From the NCBI GenBank assembly GCA_035647855.1, contig DASRMP010000076.1, forward strand, positions 1-6,068: a stretch of 6,068 nt of DNA, read 5' to 3'. Positions 1 through 5,091 of the stretch are shown one piece after another (the first letter of the stretch is position 1; each line of letters begins with the position of its first letter). Source of the stretch: JAAZBW01 sp035647855 (GTDB lineage Bacteria > Actinomycetota > Actinomycetes > Actinomycetales > Actinomycetaceae). Made by a program: the position numbers and the translations under genes. The notes under the pieces are model-generated. The model saw nothing but the letters and a program-made list of their open reading frames with translations, made no database searches and was not told the DNA's origin.

Positions 1-188
1 ATCTCGGAGTCTGTTCGGCCCCGCACGTCGTCGACCCGCGTCTTTGCGTTCCAGCTCGGACTGACAGGGGAGTCCCAATCGGAGACGTGAGATTGGTTAT
101 CCAGGCGAACCAGTCCCATACCGCTCAGTTCTCATACTGACCGGTTCTCACACGGCCCAGCACCACGGCTGGGGTGCGATCGCGGGCA

Positions 189-310
189 GCTGCGGAACCT
201 CGCGCCCCGTCTGGACTGTCGGCGACATTGGTCGCCGTGCTGGGGAACTTCAGACCCCGTCTGGGCGATGTGCTGGGGAACTTCAGACCTCCTGGGGAAC
301 TTCGCACCCC
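189..310 (-). repeat. Four degenerate reverse-orientation copies of the 24-bp core
   Basis: Copies of GCTGGGGAACTTC followed by ACCCC(GTCT) start near 190, 239, 272 and 292. The copies at 239 and 272 match over 18 bp and are 33 bp apart. The one at 190 is diverged (GCTGCGGAACCTC...CCCCGTCT) and the one at 272 is truncated. Their core is the exact reverse complement of the core in the forward array that follows. The copy at 294-310 and the first forward copy (318-332) face each other across about seven bases and could form an imperfect hairpin at the orientation switch. Confidence 0.7.
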
Positions 311-312
311 GT

Positions 313-600
313 AGTCGAGGTGTGAAGTCCCCCAAGGGGTGGCTTCGGCGCAGCAGACGGGGTGTGATGCTCCCCAGCGGCGCCGTGCGGACGGCAAGAC
401 GGGGTGCGGTGTTCCCCAGTGGCCCGGTTTGGGACGTTGAAGGAGGTGCGGTGTTCCCCAGCGGCGCCGTGCAGACGACAAGACGGGGTGTGGTGTTCCC
501 CAGCGGCGCTGTGCAGACGGCAAGACGGGGTGTGAAGTTCCCCAGCGGCCGAATCTGGGGACTCGAAGGAGATGCGACAGCGACGCTCCCCGAGCGGTCC
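313..600 (+). repeat. 42-bp direct tandem repeat array, six units
   Basis: Units begin at 313, 355, 397, 439, 481 and 523, an exact 42-bp period. A degenerate unit begins at 565, with a short insertion that shifts its tail. Each unit has a core AGACGGGGTG-N-GTTCCCCAGC followed by about 18 bp that is itself similar between units. Units 355/481, 397/523 and 439/565 pair up best: 397 and 523 share a different tail type (GGCCCGGTTT or GGCCGAATCT), and 439 and 565 share the variant start GAAGGAG. This suggests a 126-bp three-unit block was duplicated after the 42-bp unit arose. The mutually similar 'spacers' argue against CRISPR. Function unknown. Confidence 0.85.
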
Positions 601-755
601 GAAGCAAACTCAGAGATGCCCGCAGCACCGAGCCGATTCCAACGGCCCGTCGCTTGCCACAGCCACCACGACCACGCCACATAACGAGTGAAGCGCGGTC
701 CCCGCTCCAAGAGGCCGTTGTGCTTTCGTGGGAAGCAGCTTCCGCGGGGTTTCTC

Positions 756-1051
756 GTCACTTCTGTAGGAGTTTCGGCAGTGCGTGCTGGTTTCGCACCG
801 TCCAGGGTCGCTTGTGGGCCTCTTCAGCCGGTGGCGGAGCCTCCTGAACCAGTAGCAAAGCGACAAATGTAGGCGTTTGGCATCTTCTGTAGGCGTTTAA
901 TGCGCGTTTAACGCCTACAGAAGAATCCAAACGCCTACAGGAGACAAATCCGCCGGCCCGGAGGGACCGCGAACAAGCCAAAAAAGGGCCAAATCCACCC
1001 CTCGACGGCGTAGGCACCGGTCCACAGAGGCGAAACTCCTACAGTGGTGGC
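756..1051. repeat. Triple concentric inverted repeat with CTGTAGG[A/C]GTTT motif
   Basis: Three arm pairs are nested about one centre. The inner arms 883-897 and 910-924 pair perfectly over 15 bp. The middle arms 868-880 and 927-939 pair perfectly over 13 bp. The outer arms 763-776 and 1031-1044 pair perfectly over 14 bp and extend to 756-776 with 1031-1051 with two mismatches and some G-T pairs. Each pair sums to 1807, so all share centre 903.5. The inner and middle arms could form one 72-nt hairpin with a two-base internal loop. The DNA between middle and outer arms shows little complementarity. No clear target-site duplication flanks it. It might end transcription of the scoB operon, bind a dimeric regulator, or be a small mobile or palindromic element; no T-tract supports a classical terminator. 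Confidence 0.85.
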
Positions 1052-1695
1052 TTGAAAGCCGCGAGGTTCACCACCACAGGAGCATCCGTCGCGGCAATCA
1101 CGTCATCCTCGGTCACGTCGGGCGCCAGTTCGATCAGCTCGAAGTGCGTGCCCTTGACGTCCAAAACGCCCAGGTTCGTCACCACCCGCTGCACCACGGC
1201 CTTTCCGGTCAGCGGCAGCGCGCACCGCTGCAGCAGCTTCGGCTTGCCCTTCTTCGTCAGGTGCTCCATCACGACGACGACCCGCTTCGCCCCATGCACC
1301 AGATCCATCGCGCCGCCCATTCCCTTGACCAGGGCGCCGGGCACCATCCAGTTCGCGATGTCCCCGTTGCAGGCGACCTCCATCGCGCCAAGCACGGCGA
1401 CGTCGATGTGCCCGCCGCGGATCATCGCGAAGCTGGAGGCCGAGTCGAAGAACGATGAGCCGGGCTCAACCGTCACTGTCTCCTTGCCGGCGTTGATGAG
1501 GTCGGGGTCCACCTCGTCGTCGTAGGGGTAGCGGCCCGTGCCGAGGATGCCGTTCTCGGACTGCATGACCACGAAGACATCGTCGGGGAGGTAGTTCGGG
1601 ATGAGCGTCGGTAGGCCGATGCCCAGGTTGACGTACTGGCCATCCGACAGTTCCTTGGAAGCGCGTTGAGCCATCTCGTGGCGGGACCAAGGCAT
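1039..1695 (-). CDS. scoB: Succinyl-CoA:3-ketoacid CoA-transferase, subunit B
   Basis: This 218-aa protein is the beta subunit of a class I CoA-transferase, which moves CoA from succinyl-CoA to a 3-ketoacid such as acetoacetate in the cytoplasm. The catalytic glutamate is visible in the family motif MQSENGILG (Glu47), preceded by GQYVNLGIGLPT (19-30). The segment NGDIANWMVPG followed by KGMGGAMDLVHGAKRV (from about residue 110) and the later KKGKPKLLQRCALPLTGK are hallmarks of the SCOT B subunit. Length is normal for the family. The ATG overlaps the scoA stop by one base (TGATG), with AGGAGG at 1700-1705 inside the end of scoA, indicating translational coupling. The last codons (PPL) and the TAG stop lie within the outer arm of the inverted repeat at 1031-1051. 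3-oxoadipate CoA-transferase is a related alternative, but the motifs fit SCOT better. Confidence 0.93.
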   Translation of the reverse strand: MPWSRHEMAQRASKELSDGQYVNLGIGLPTLIPNYLPDDVFVVMQSENGILGTGRYPYDDEVDPDLINAGKETVTVEPGSSFFDSASSFAMIRGGHIDVAVLGAMEVACNGDIANWMVPGALVKGMGGAMDLVHGAKRVVVVMEHLTKKGKPKLLQRCALPLTGKAVVQRVVTNLGVLDVKGTHFELIELAPDVTEDDVIAATDAPVVVNLAAFKPPL

Positions 1696-2510
1696 CAGGC
1701 CTCCTGCTCGGGCCGTGCGGTGGTGGTCTCGGGACGTGCGGTGGTGGTCTCGGGACGTGCGGTGGTGGTCCGCTTCTCGATCATCTTCCTGTTCGCCTCT
1801 TCCGGCGTGAGCTCGACGATGCGCTGGACGAAAACGCCGGGCAGGTGCACATCGTCGGGGCCGATCACACCGGGCTCGACCACCTTCTCCGCCTCGACGA
1901 TCGTCAGCCGCCCGGACATGGCCGCGGGCGGGTTGAAGTTCTGGGCGGCGGCGTGGAAGCGGCAGTTGCCGTGCCGGTCGGCGACGGCGGCGCGCACAAG
2001 GGCCACGTCGGAGACGATGCCGTGCTCCAGCACCATCTGTTTGCCGTTGAATTCGCGGACCTCCTTCGGCGGGGAGGCGACGGCGATACTGCCGTCCGGC
2101 GCGTACCGTAGTGGCATGCCGCCGTCGGAGACGAGGGTGCCGACGCCGGAGGGCGTGAAGAACGCGCCGATGCCGGCACCGCCGGCGCGGAGGCGCTCCG
2201 CGAGTGTGCCCTGTGGGGTGAGCTCAACTTCGAGCTCACCGGCGAGGAACTGGCGCGCGAACTCCTTGTTTTCGCCGATGTAGCTGCTGATTGCGCGCCG
2301 GATGCGGCCCGCGGCGAGGAGCCGGCCGAGGCCCGCCCCGTCGACGCCGAGGTTGTTGCTGACGATCTCGAGCTCGTCCGCGCCCTGGTCGAGGAGTGCA
2401 TCGATGAGAATCCACGGAATGCCCGAGAGGCCGAAGCCTCCGACGGCGATCCGGGAGCCGGATCTGATGCCGGCCACCGCGTCGGCGGCCGATGCCACCA
2501 CTTTGTCCAT
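1695..2510 (-). CDS. scoA: Succinyl-CoA:3-ketoacid CoA-transferase, subunit A
   Basis: This 271-aa protein is the alpha subunit partner of scoB; A and B together form the active CoA-transferase. It carries the class I signature GGFGLSGIP (24-32), then SSYIGENKEF (75-84), the segment GTLAERLRAGGAGIGAFF (101-118) with TPSGVGT after it, NFNPPAAMSGRLTIVE (191-206) and PDDVHLPGVFVQRIV (218-232), all typical of SCOT A subunits. Family members usually end soon after a sequence like KRIEKRTTR. Here that site (IEKRTTT, 244-250) runs into three perfect copies of TTTARPE (248-268) plus QEA, so the tail is about 20 residues longer than expected. ATG at 2510 has AGGAAG at 2518-2523, seven bases away. It lies 67 bp after the thiolase stop and overlaps scoB by one base. 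Confidence 0.93.
   Translation of the reverse strand: MDKVVASAADAVAGIRSGSRIAVGGFGLSGIPWILIDALLDQGADELEIVSNNLGVDGAGLGRLLAAGRIRRAISSYIGENKEFARQFLAGELEVELTPQGTLAERLRAGGAGIGAFFTPSGVGTLVSDGGMPLRYAPDGSIAVASPPKEVREFNGKQMVLEHGIVSDVALVRAAVADRHGNCRFHAAAQNFNPPAAMSGRLTIVEAEKVVEPGVIGPDDVHLPGVFVQRIVELTPEEANRKMIEKRTTTARPETTTARPETTTARPEQEA
1709..1771 (-). repeat. Three 21-bp tandem repeats inside scoA 3' end
   Basis: Three in-frame 21-bp units occupy 1709-1729, 1730-1750 and 1751-1771 and differ by only a couple of bases, so they encode three identical TTTARPE heptapeptides. They sit at the junction where a normal SCOT A subunit would end. Near-identity at the DNA level, including third positions, points to recent expansion by slippage or unequal crossing-over rather than selection on the peptide alone. 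Confidence 0.9.
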
Positions 2511-2519
2511 GATCCTTCT

Positions 2520-2574
2520 TCCTGGTGCCTTCCTGGCGCCTTCCCGGTGCCTTCCTGGCGCCCTACTGGTGCAG
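2520..2574 (-). repeat. 11-bp tandem repeats between thiolase and scoA
   Basis: Four 11-bp units (TCCTGG[T/C]GCCT type) run from 2520 to 2563, with a diverged fifth at 2564-2574. They fill nearly all of the 67-bp gap between the thiolase stop and the scoA start, and abut the scoA ribosome-binding site at 2518-2523. The gap otherwise holds nothing recognisable. On the transcript the units read AGGCACCAGGA-like, so each carries a purine-rich AGG stretch that might weakly mimic a ribosome-binding site; that is inference. Confidence 0.85.
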
Positions 2575-2577
2575 AGG

Positions 2578-3783
2578 TCAGCTGACGCGCTCGAACACGG
2601 CAGCCAGTCCCTGGCCGCCGCCGATGCACATGGTCTCCAGGCCGTAGCGGGCGCCGGAGCGCCGCATCTCGTACGCCATGGTCGCGAGAATCCGCGCCCC
2701 GGTTGCGCCCACGGGGTGCCCGAGCGAGATGCCGGAGCCGTTCGGGTTCAGCCGCTCGTCGAGCGGGGAGATGCCCCACTCAGCCAGCACCGCGAGAACC
2801 TGGGCCGCGAAGGCCTCATTCAGTTCGATCAGATCCATGTCCGCGAGCGTGAGCCCGGCACGCTCCAAAGCAACGTCAGAGGCCGCCACCGGCCCCACAC
2901 CCATCCGTTCCGGCTCAACCCCGGCCACCCCCCAGCTCTTCAGCTCGAGGAGCGGCGTCAGGCCGCGGCGCTCCGCCTCTTCGATGGTGGTGACGATGCA
3001 GGCGGCTGCCGCGTCGTTCTGGCCGGAGGCGTTGCCGGCGGTGACGGTGGCCCCGGAATCGGACCGAAGCATGATCGGGCGCAGAGCCGAGAGCCTCTCC
3101 AGAGAAGTGTCCGGGCGGACGTGCTCGTCCGCGGAAACCGTGGTCACCGCGCCCCGGCGCCCGGACACGTCAACAGGAAAGATCTCCTGATCGAACCGGC
3201 CCGCGTCCTGCGCGGCGGAAGCCCGCTTGTGGGAACGCAGCGCGAGCTCGTCCTGAGCCTCGCGGCTGATGCCGTACTCGCGGCGCAGGTTCTCGGCGGT
3301 CTCAATCATGCCACCCGGGATCAAGTGGTCGCGGCCGCCCGCCGCAGAACGGGCGCGGGCGAGCCGGTCCGTAAGCTCAACGTTGCCGCGCACACCCTGG
3401 CGCAGCAGTGCGTAGTGCTCCACCTGGCTCATGGACTCGGCGCCGCCGGCAATCACCAGCGTGCTGACGCCCGTCTGCACCTGCATCGCACCCGTCAGGA
3501 TCGCCTGCAGGCCGGAGCCGCAGCGGCGGTCCACCTGCTGACCGGGCACCTCGATGCCGAGACCGGCATCGAGCGCCACGATGCGTCCGAGCGCCGGAAT
3601 CTCGCCGGAGGGGTTCGAGTTCCCAAGGATCACGTCGCTGACCGAGTTCTCCTCGAGATTGGCCCGGCGCGCGATCTCGCTCACCACTGGGGTCGCGAGC
3701 TCGGCCGCCGAGAGGCCGGCGAGACTCCCGAGGAACGCGCCGACCGGGGTCCGGAGGGGCTCACAGATGACGATCCTTCGCAT
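2578..3783 (-). CDS. Acetyl-CoA acetyltransferase-type thiolase
   Basis: This 401-aa thiolase would cleave a 3-ketoacyl-CoA, probably acetoacetyl-CoA, with CoA to give acetyl-CoA, or run in reverse. The catalytic set is complete: nucleophile Cys88 in RRCGSGLQA, the NEAF motif (322-325), His356 in GHPVGATG (355-362), and Cys386 in CIGGGQG (386-392). Length is normal. I chose ATG at 3783 rather than the longer open frame to 3897 because AAGGAG lies at 3790-3795, six bases upstream, and the protein then starts with the usual thiolase N-terminus (RRIVICEPLRTPVGAF). It is the first gene of the minus-strand operon, followed by scoA and scoB, which fits 3-ketoacid breakdown. A longer-chain or 3-oxoadipyl-CoA specificity cannot be excluded; the sequence around Cys88 does not look like typical PcaF. 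Confidence 0.92.
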   Translation of the reverse strand: MRRIVICEPLRTPVGAFLGSLAGLSAAELATPVVSEIARRANLEENSVSDVILGNSNPSGEIPALGRIVALDAGLGIEVPGQQVDRRCGSGLQAILTGAMQVQTGVSTLVIAGGAESMSQVEHYALLRQGVRGNVELTDRLARARSAAGGRDHLIPGGMIETAENLRREYGISREAQDELALRSHKRASAAQDAGRFDQEIFPVDVSGRRGAVTTVSADEHVRPDTSLERLSALRPIMLRSDSGATVTAGNASGQNDAAAACIVTTIEEAERRGLTPLLELKSWGVAGVEPERMGVGPVAASDVALERAGLTLADMDLIELNEAFAAQVLAVLAEWGISPLDERLNPNGSGISLGHPVGATGARILATMAYEMRRSGARYGLETMCIGGGQGLAAVFERVS

Positions 3784-3789
3784 CGGGCT

Positions 3790-3795
3790 CTCCTT
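3790..3795 (-). promoter_or_regulatory. Shine-Dalgarno of the thiolase gene
   Basis: Read on the minus strand this is AAGGAG, six bases before ATG at 3783. It decides the start: the frame stays open to 3897, but no comparable site or thiolase-like sequence supports a longer protein. Confidence 0.8.
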
Positions 3796-3841
3796 AAATG
3801 TACTCCCACCTATTCTTCCATCAATTGCAAATAATTCTCTA

Positions 3842-3870
3842 ATAACTGGGCTCGTTCGATTGATAACTGG
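3842..3870. promoter_or_regulatory. Possible operator: ATAACTGG direct repeats 21 bp apart
   Basis: ATAACTGG occurs at 3842-3849 and 3863-3870, exactly two helical turns apart, so both face the same side of the DNA. TTGCAA palindromes flank the pair at 3825-3830 and 3872-3877. The position, about 60-85 bp upstream of the thiolase start, suits a regulator site. The bound protein is unknown and no regulator gene is present in the window. Confidence 0.35.
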
Positions 3871-3946
3871 TTTGCAACAATGCCCCGAAAATCCCATGTC
3901 TTCGCAGATCGTGCCACGTATTCACAGAATTTCCATCAACCAACTA

Positions 3947-3975
3947 TTGACTTCCGGATTACCAGCCGTGAAGAT
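3947..3975 (+). promoter_or_regulatory. Weak candidate promoter for the PTE-family pair
   Basis: TTGACT (3947-3952) is a good -35 match. After a 17-bp spacer comes GAAGAT (3970-3975), which matches the -10 consensus at only three positions. Placement about 90 bp ahead of the first ATG is reasonable and would leave a leader containing the 4024-4043 hairpin. Confidence 0.3.
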
Positions 3976-4023
3976 CGAGAGAACGGTCAACGATGACGGC
4001 AGTGCGAGGAAGCCCCCACTTTT

Positions 4024-4043
4024 CCACGCCGGCGCGGGCGTGG
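4024..4043 (+). promoter_or_regulatory. GC-rich hairpin in the leader of the first PTE-family gene
   Basis: CCACGCC (4024-4030) pairs perfectly with GGCGTGG (4037-4043) across a six-base loop. The stem ends eight bases before the likely ribosome-binding site GAAAGG (4051-4056). It could affect translation or simply be a chance GC-rich stem; there is no T-tract to make it a terminator. Confidence 0.4.
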
Positions 4044-4065
4044 TCTCGACGAAAGGTAGCGGCTC

Positions 4066-5091
4066 ATGACGGCTCCGAGTGGTGCCGGTGTAAGAGGCGG
4101 CAGAACCGTCAACACGGTGCTCGGCCCCGTCCCTGCGGGCGATCTGGGAGTGGTCGCGGTGCACGAGGCGCTCCTGTCGGTGCTTCCGGGGGCGCAGTAC
4201 GCTCCGGACATCACGATGGACAGGTCCGAGATCTTCGCGATTCTGGCCGGCAAGCTCCGGGCATTCAAGGCGGGGGGCGGCGGCACCCTCGTCGATGCCA
4301 CGGGGATGTTCCACGGGCGCGATATCCCCCTCTACGAGGCGCTCGCCAAGTCCACCGGCGTGCACATCATCGCCTCCACGGGCCAGGGCCCGGAGGAGAT
4401 GCTCGGCGGCTACTTCCTCACCCCGCAGACCAACCCACCCATGCCATGGCCGGCCGGGAAGTTCGCCGGCCTCTTCGCCAAGGAAGTCGCCGAGGGCATG
4501 GTGGTGCCGCGCGTCGAGCGGCGCGCCGCCGCCGGGCTCGTCACCACCGCCGCCACCCGCGAGGGCATGACCGCCACGGACGAGAGCCTGCTGCGTGGCG
4601 CCGCCCGCGCCGCAAGCGAGACCGGAGTCGCCGTCTCCTTCCGCCACGGCGCGGACCCGCTCGCCGAACTGGAGGTCGTCCTCTCCGAAGGCGTTCCCGC
4701 GGAGCGCGTGCTGGTCGGCGGGATGGATCGCGCGGACGCCGTCGCCAATTACGCGCCGCTCGAGGTGGCCCGCCGGGGCGCGTACGTCGGCCTCGACCAC
4801 GCAGGTACGAACAGTGACCCCGATTTCGTCGACGACGAGGCCCGCGCGGTTCTCGCCGTCGAACTGATCGCGGCGGGGCTCGCGAATCGGATCATCCTCT
4901 CCTCCAACGCGATCGGCGTGGCAAAGGGCGTGCCCGAGTCCGCCGTGGACTACACGTACGTGCTCGCCAGCTTCGCGCCACGGCTCCGCTCGCTCGGCGT
5001 GAGCGAGGCGGACCTGCACAAGCTCCTGGTGGACAACCCCCGCGAGCTCCTGGCCGTTGACTCGCGCGCCGCGGCAGGAAAGGTGAAGTAG
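4066..5091 (+). CDS. PTE-family paralogue lacking most metal ligands (predicted pseudoenzyme)
   Basis: This 341-aa protein aligns along its length with the next gene and belongs to the phosphotriesterase/amidohydrolase TIM-barrel family. Shared landmarks include NTVLGP (16-21), DATG followed by GRD (77-86), TGVHII (97-102), ARAASETGV (180-188), RIILSS (275-280) and the C-terminal DNPRELLAV. Against its neighbour, five of six metal-site residues are changed: the HxH motif reads HEA (His33 kept, Ala35), the bridging Lys is Thr160, the two later His are Arg193 and Gly219, and the Asp is Asn281. It is therefore unlikely to bind the usual binuclear metal centre. The frame is intact with normal codon bias, so it is not an obvious pseudogene. 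ATG 4066 follows GAAAGG (4051-4056) and an in-frame stop at 4057. It may be a scaffold, regulator or subunit of the next protein, or have a new activity. Confidence 0.8.
   Translation: MTAPSGAGVRGGRTVNTVLGPVPAGDLGVVAVHEALLSVLPGAQYAPDITMDRSEIFAILAGKLRAFKAGGGGTLVDATGMFHGRDIPLYEALAKSTGVHIIASTGQGPEEMLGGYFLTPQTNPPMPWPAGKFAGLFAKEVAEGMVVPRVERRAAAGLVTTAATREGMTATDESLLRGAARAASETGVAVSFRHGADPLAELEVVLSEGVPAERVLVGGMDRADAVANYAPLEVARRGAYVGLDHAGTNSDPDFVDDEARAVLAVELIAAGLANRIILSSNAIGVAKGVPESAVDYTYVLASFAPRLRSLGVSEADLHKLLVDNPRELLAVDSRAAAGKVK
5080..5086 (+). promoter_or_regulatory. Shine-Dalgarno of the second PTE gene, inside the first
   Basis: AAGGTGA lies five bases before ATG 5092, within the last codons of the upstream gene, whose TAG stop (5089-5091) directly abuts the ATG. 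The arrangement implies coupled translation of the two paralogues. Confidence 0.65.

Larger units (their letters stand above)
1..1038. other. Gene-free, repeat-rich stretch downstream of scoB
   Basis: I find no convincing gene in this kilobase. Long open frames exist on both strands between about 125 and 870, but they run across a 42-bp tandem repeat. Because 42 is a multiple of three, any stop-free frame stays open in every copy, so openness here is not evidence of coding. Translations are low-complexity, rich in Arg, Gly, Pro and Ser, and match no family I recognise. Positions 1-188 contain only short hairpins (58-62 with 71-75; 75-80 with 91-96) and nothing recognisable as tRNA or other RNA. 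The rest is taken up by the 42-bp array and the concentric inverted repeat listed separately. Confidence 0.6.
3784..4065. promoter_or_regulatory. Divergent control region between thiolase and PTE-family genes
   Basis: This 282-bp gap is clearly AT-richer than the flanking genes, especially 3791-3960. It must carry the start signals for both the leftward thiolase-scoAB operon and the rightward PTE-family pair. Visible elements are the thiolase Shine-Dalgarno (3790-3795), two direct ATAACTGG copies 21 bp apart (3842-3849, 3863-3870), two TTGCAA palindromes (3825-3830, 3872-3877), an ATCAAT/ATTGAT inverted pair (3820-3825, 3859-3864), a weak promoter candidate near 3947-3975, and a hairpin at 4024-4043. 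I could not place a convincing leftward promoter. A shared regulator acting on both directions is an inference from the layout. Confidence 0.6.

Noticed and set aside
355..564. CRISPR array (24-bp repeat, 18-bp spacer)
   Set aside because: The 'spacers' are similar to one another and follow a three-unit pattern; no cas genes are nearby.
125..866. Overlapping minus-strand open frames of 211 and 244 codons and a plus-strand frame of 138 codons over the repeats
   Set aside because: They are kept open by a repeat period divisible by three, overlap one another, give low-complexity translations and match no known family.
868..939. Rho-independent terminator
   Set aside because: The stem is strong but no T-run follows it on either strand, so termination is only a possibility.
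757..1017. Minus-strand open frame of 86 codons downstream of scoB
   Set aside because: It lies almost entirely within the concentric inverted repeat and has no recognisable domain.
2302..3834. Plus-strand open frame of 510 codons
   Set aside because: It is antisense to the thiolase and scoA; long antisense frames are expected opposite GC-rich coding DNA.
3880..3996. Short plus-strand frame of 38 codons in the divergent gap
   Set aside because: No ribosome-binding site, no known family, and it covers the candidate promoter.
4066..5091. Calling the first PTE-family gene a pseudogene
   Set aside because: The frame is complete, codon use is normal, fold landmarks and the tight junction to the next gene are preserved; only the metal site is lost.
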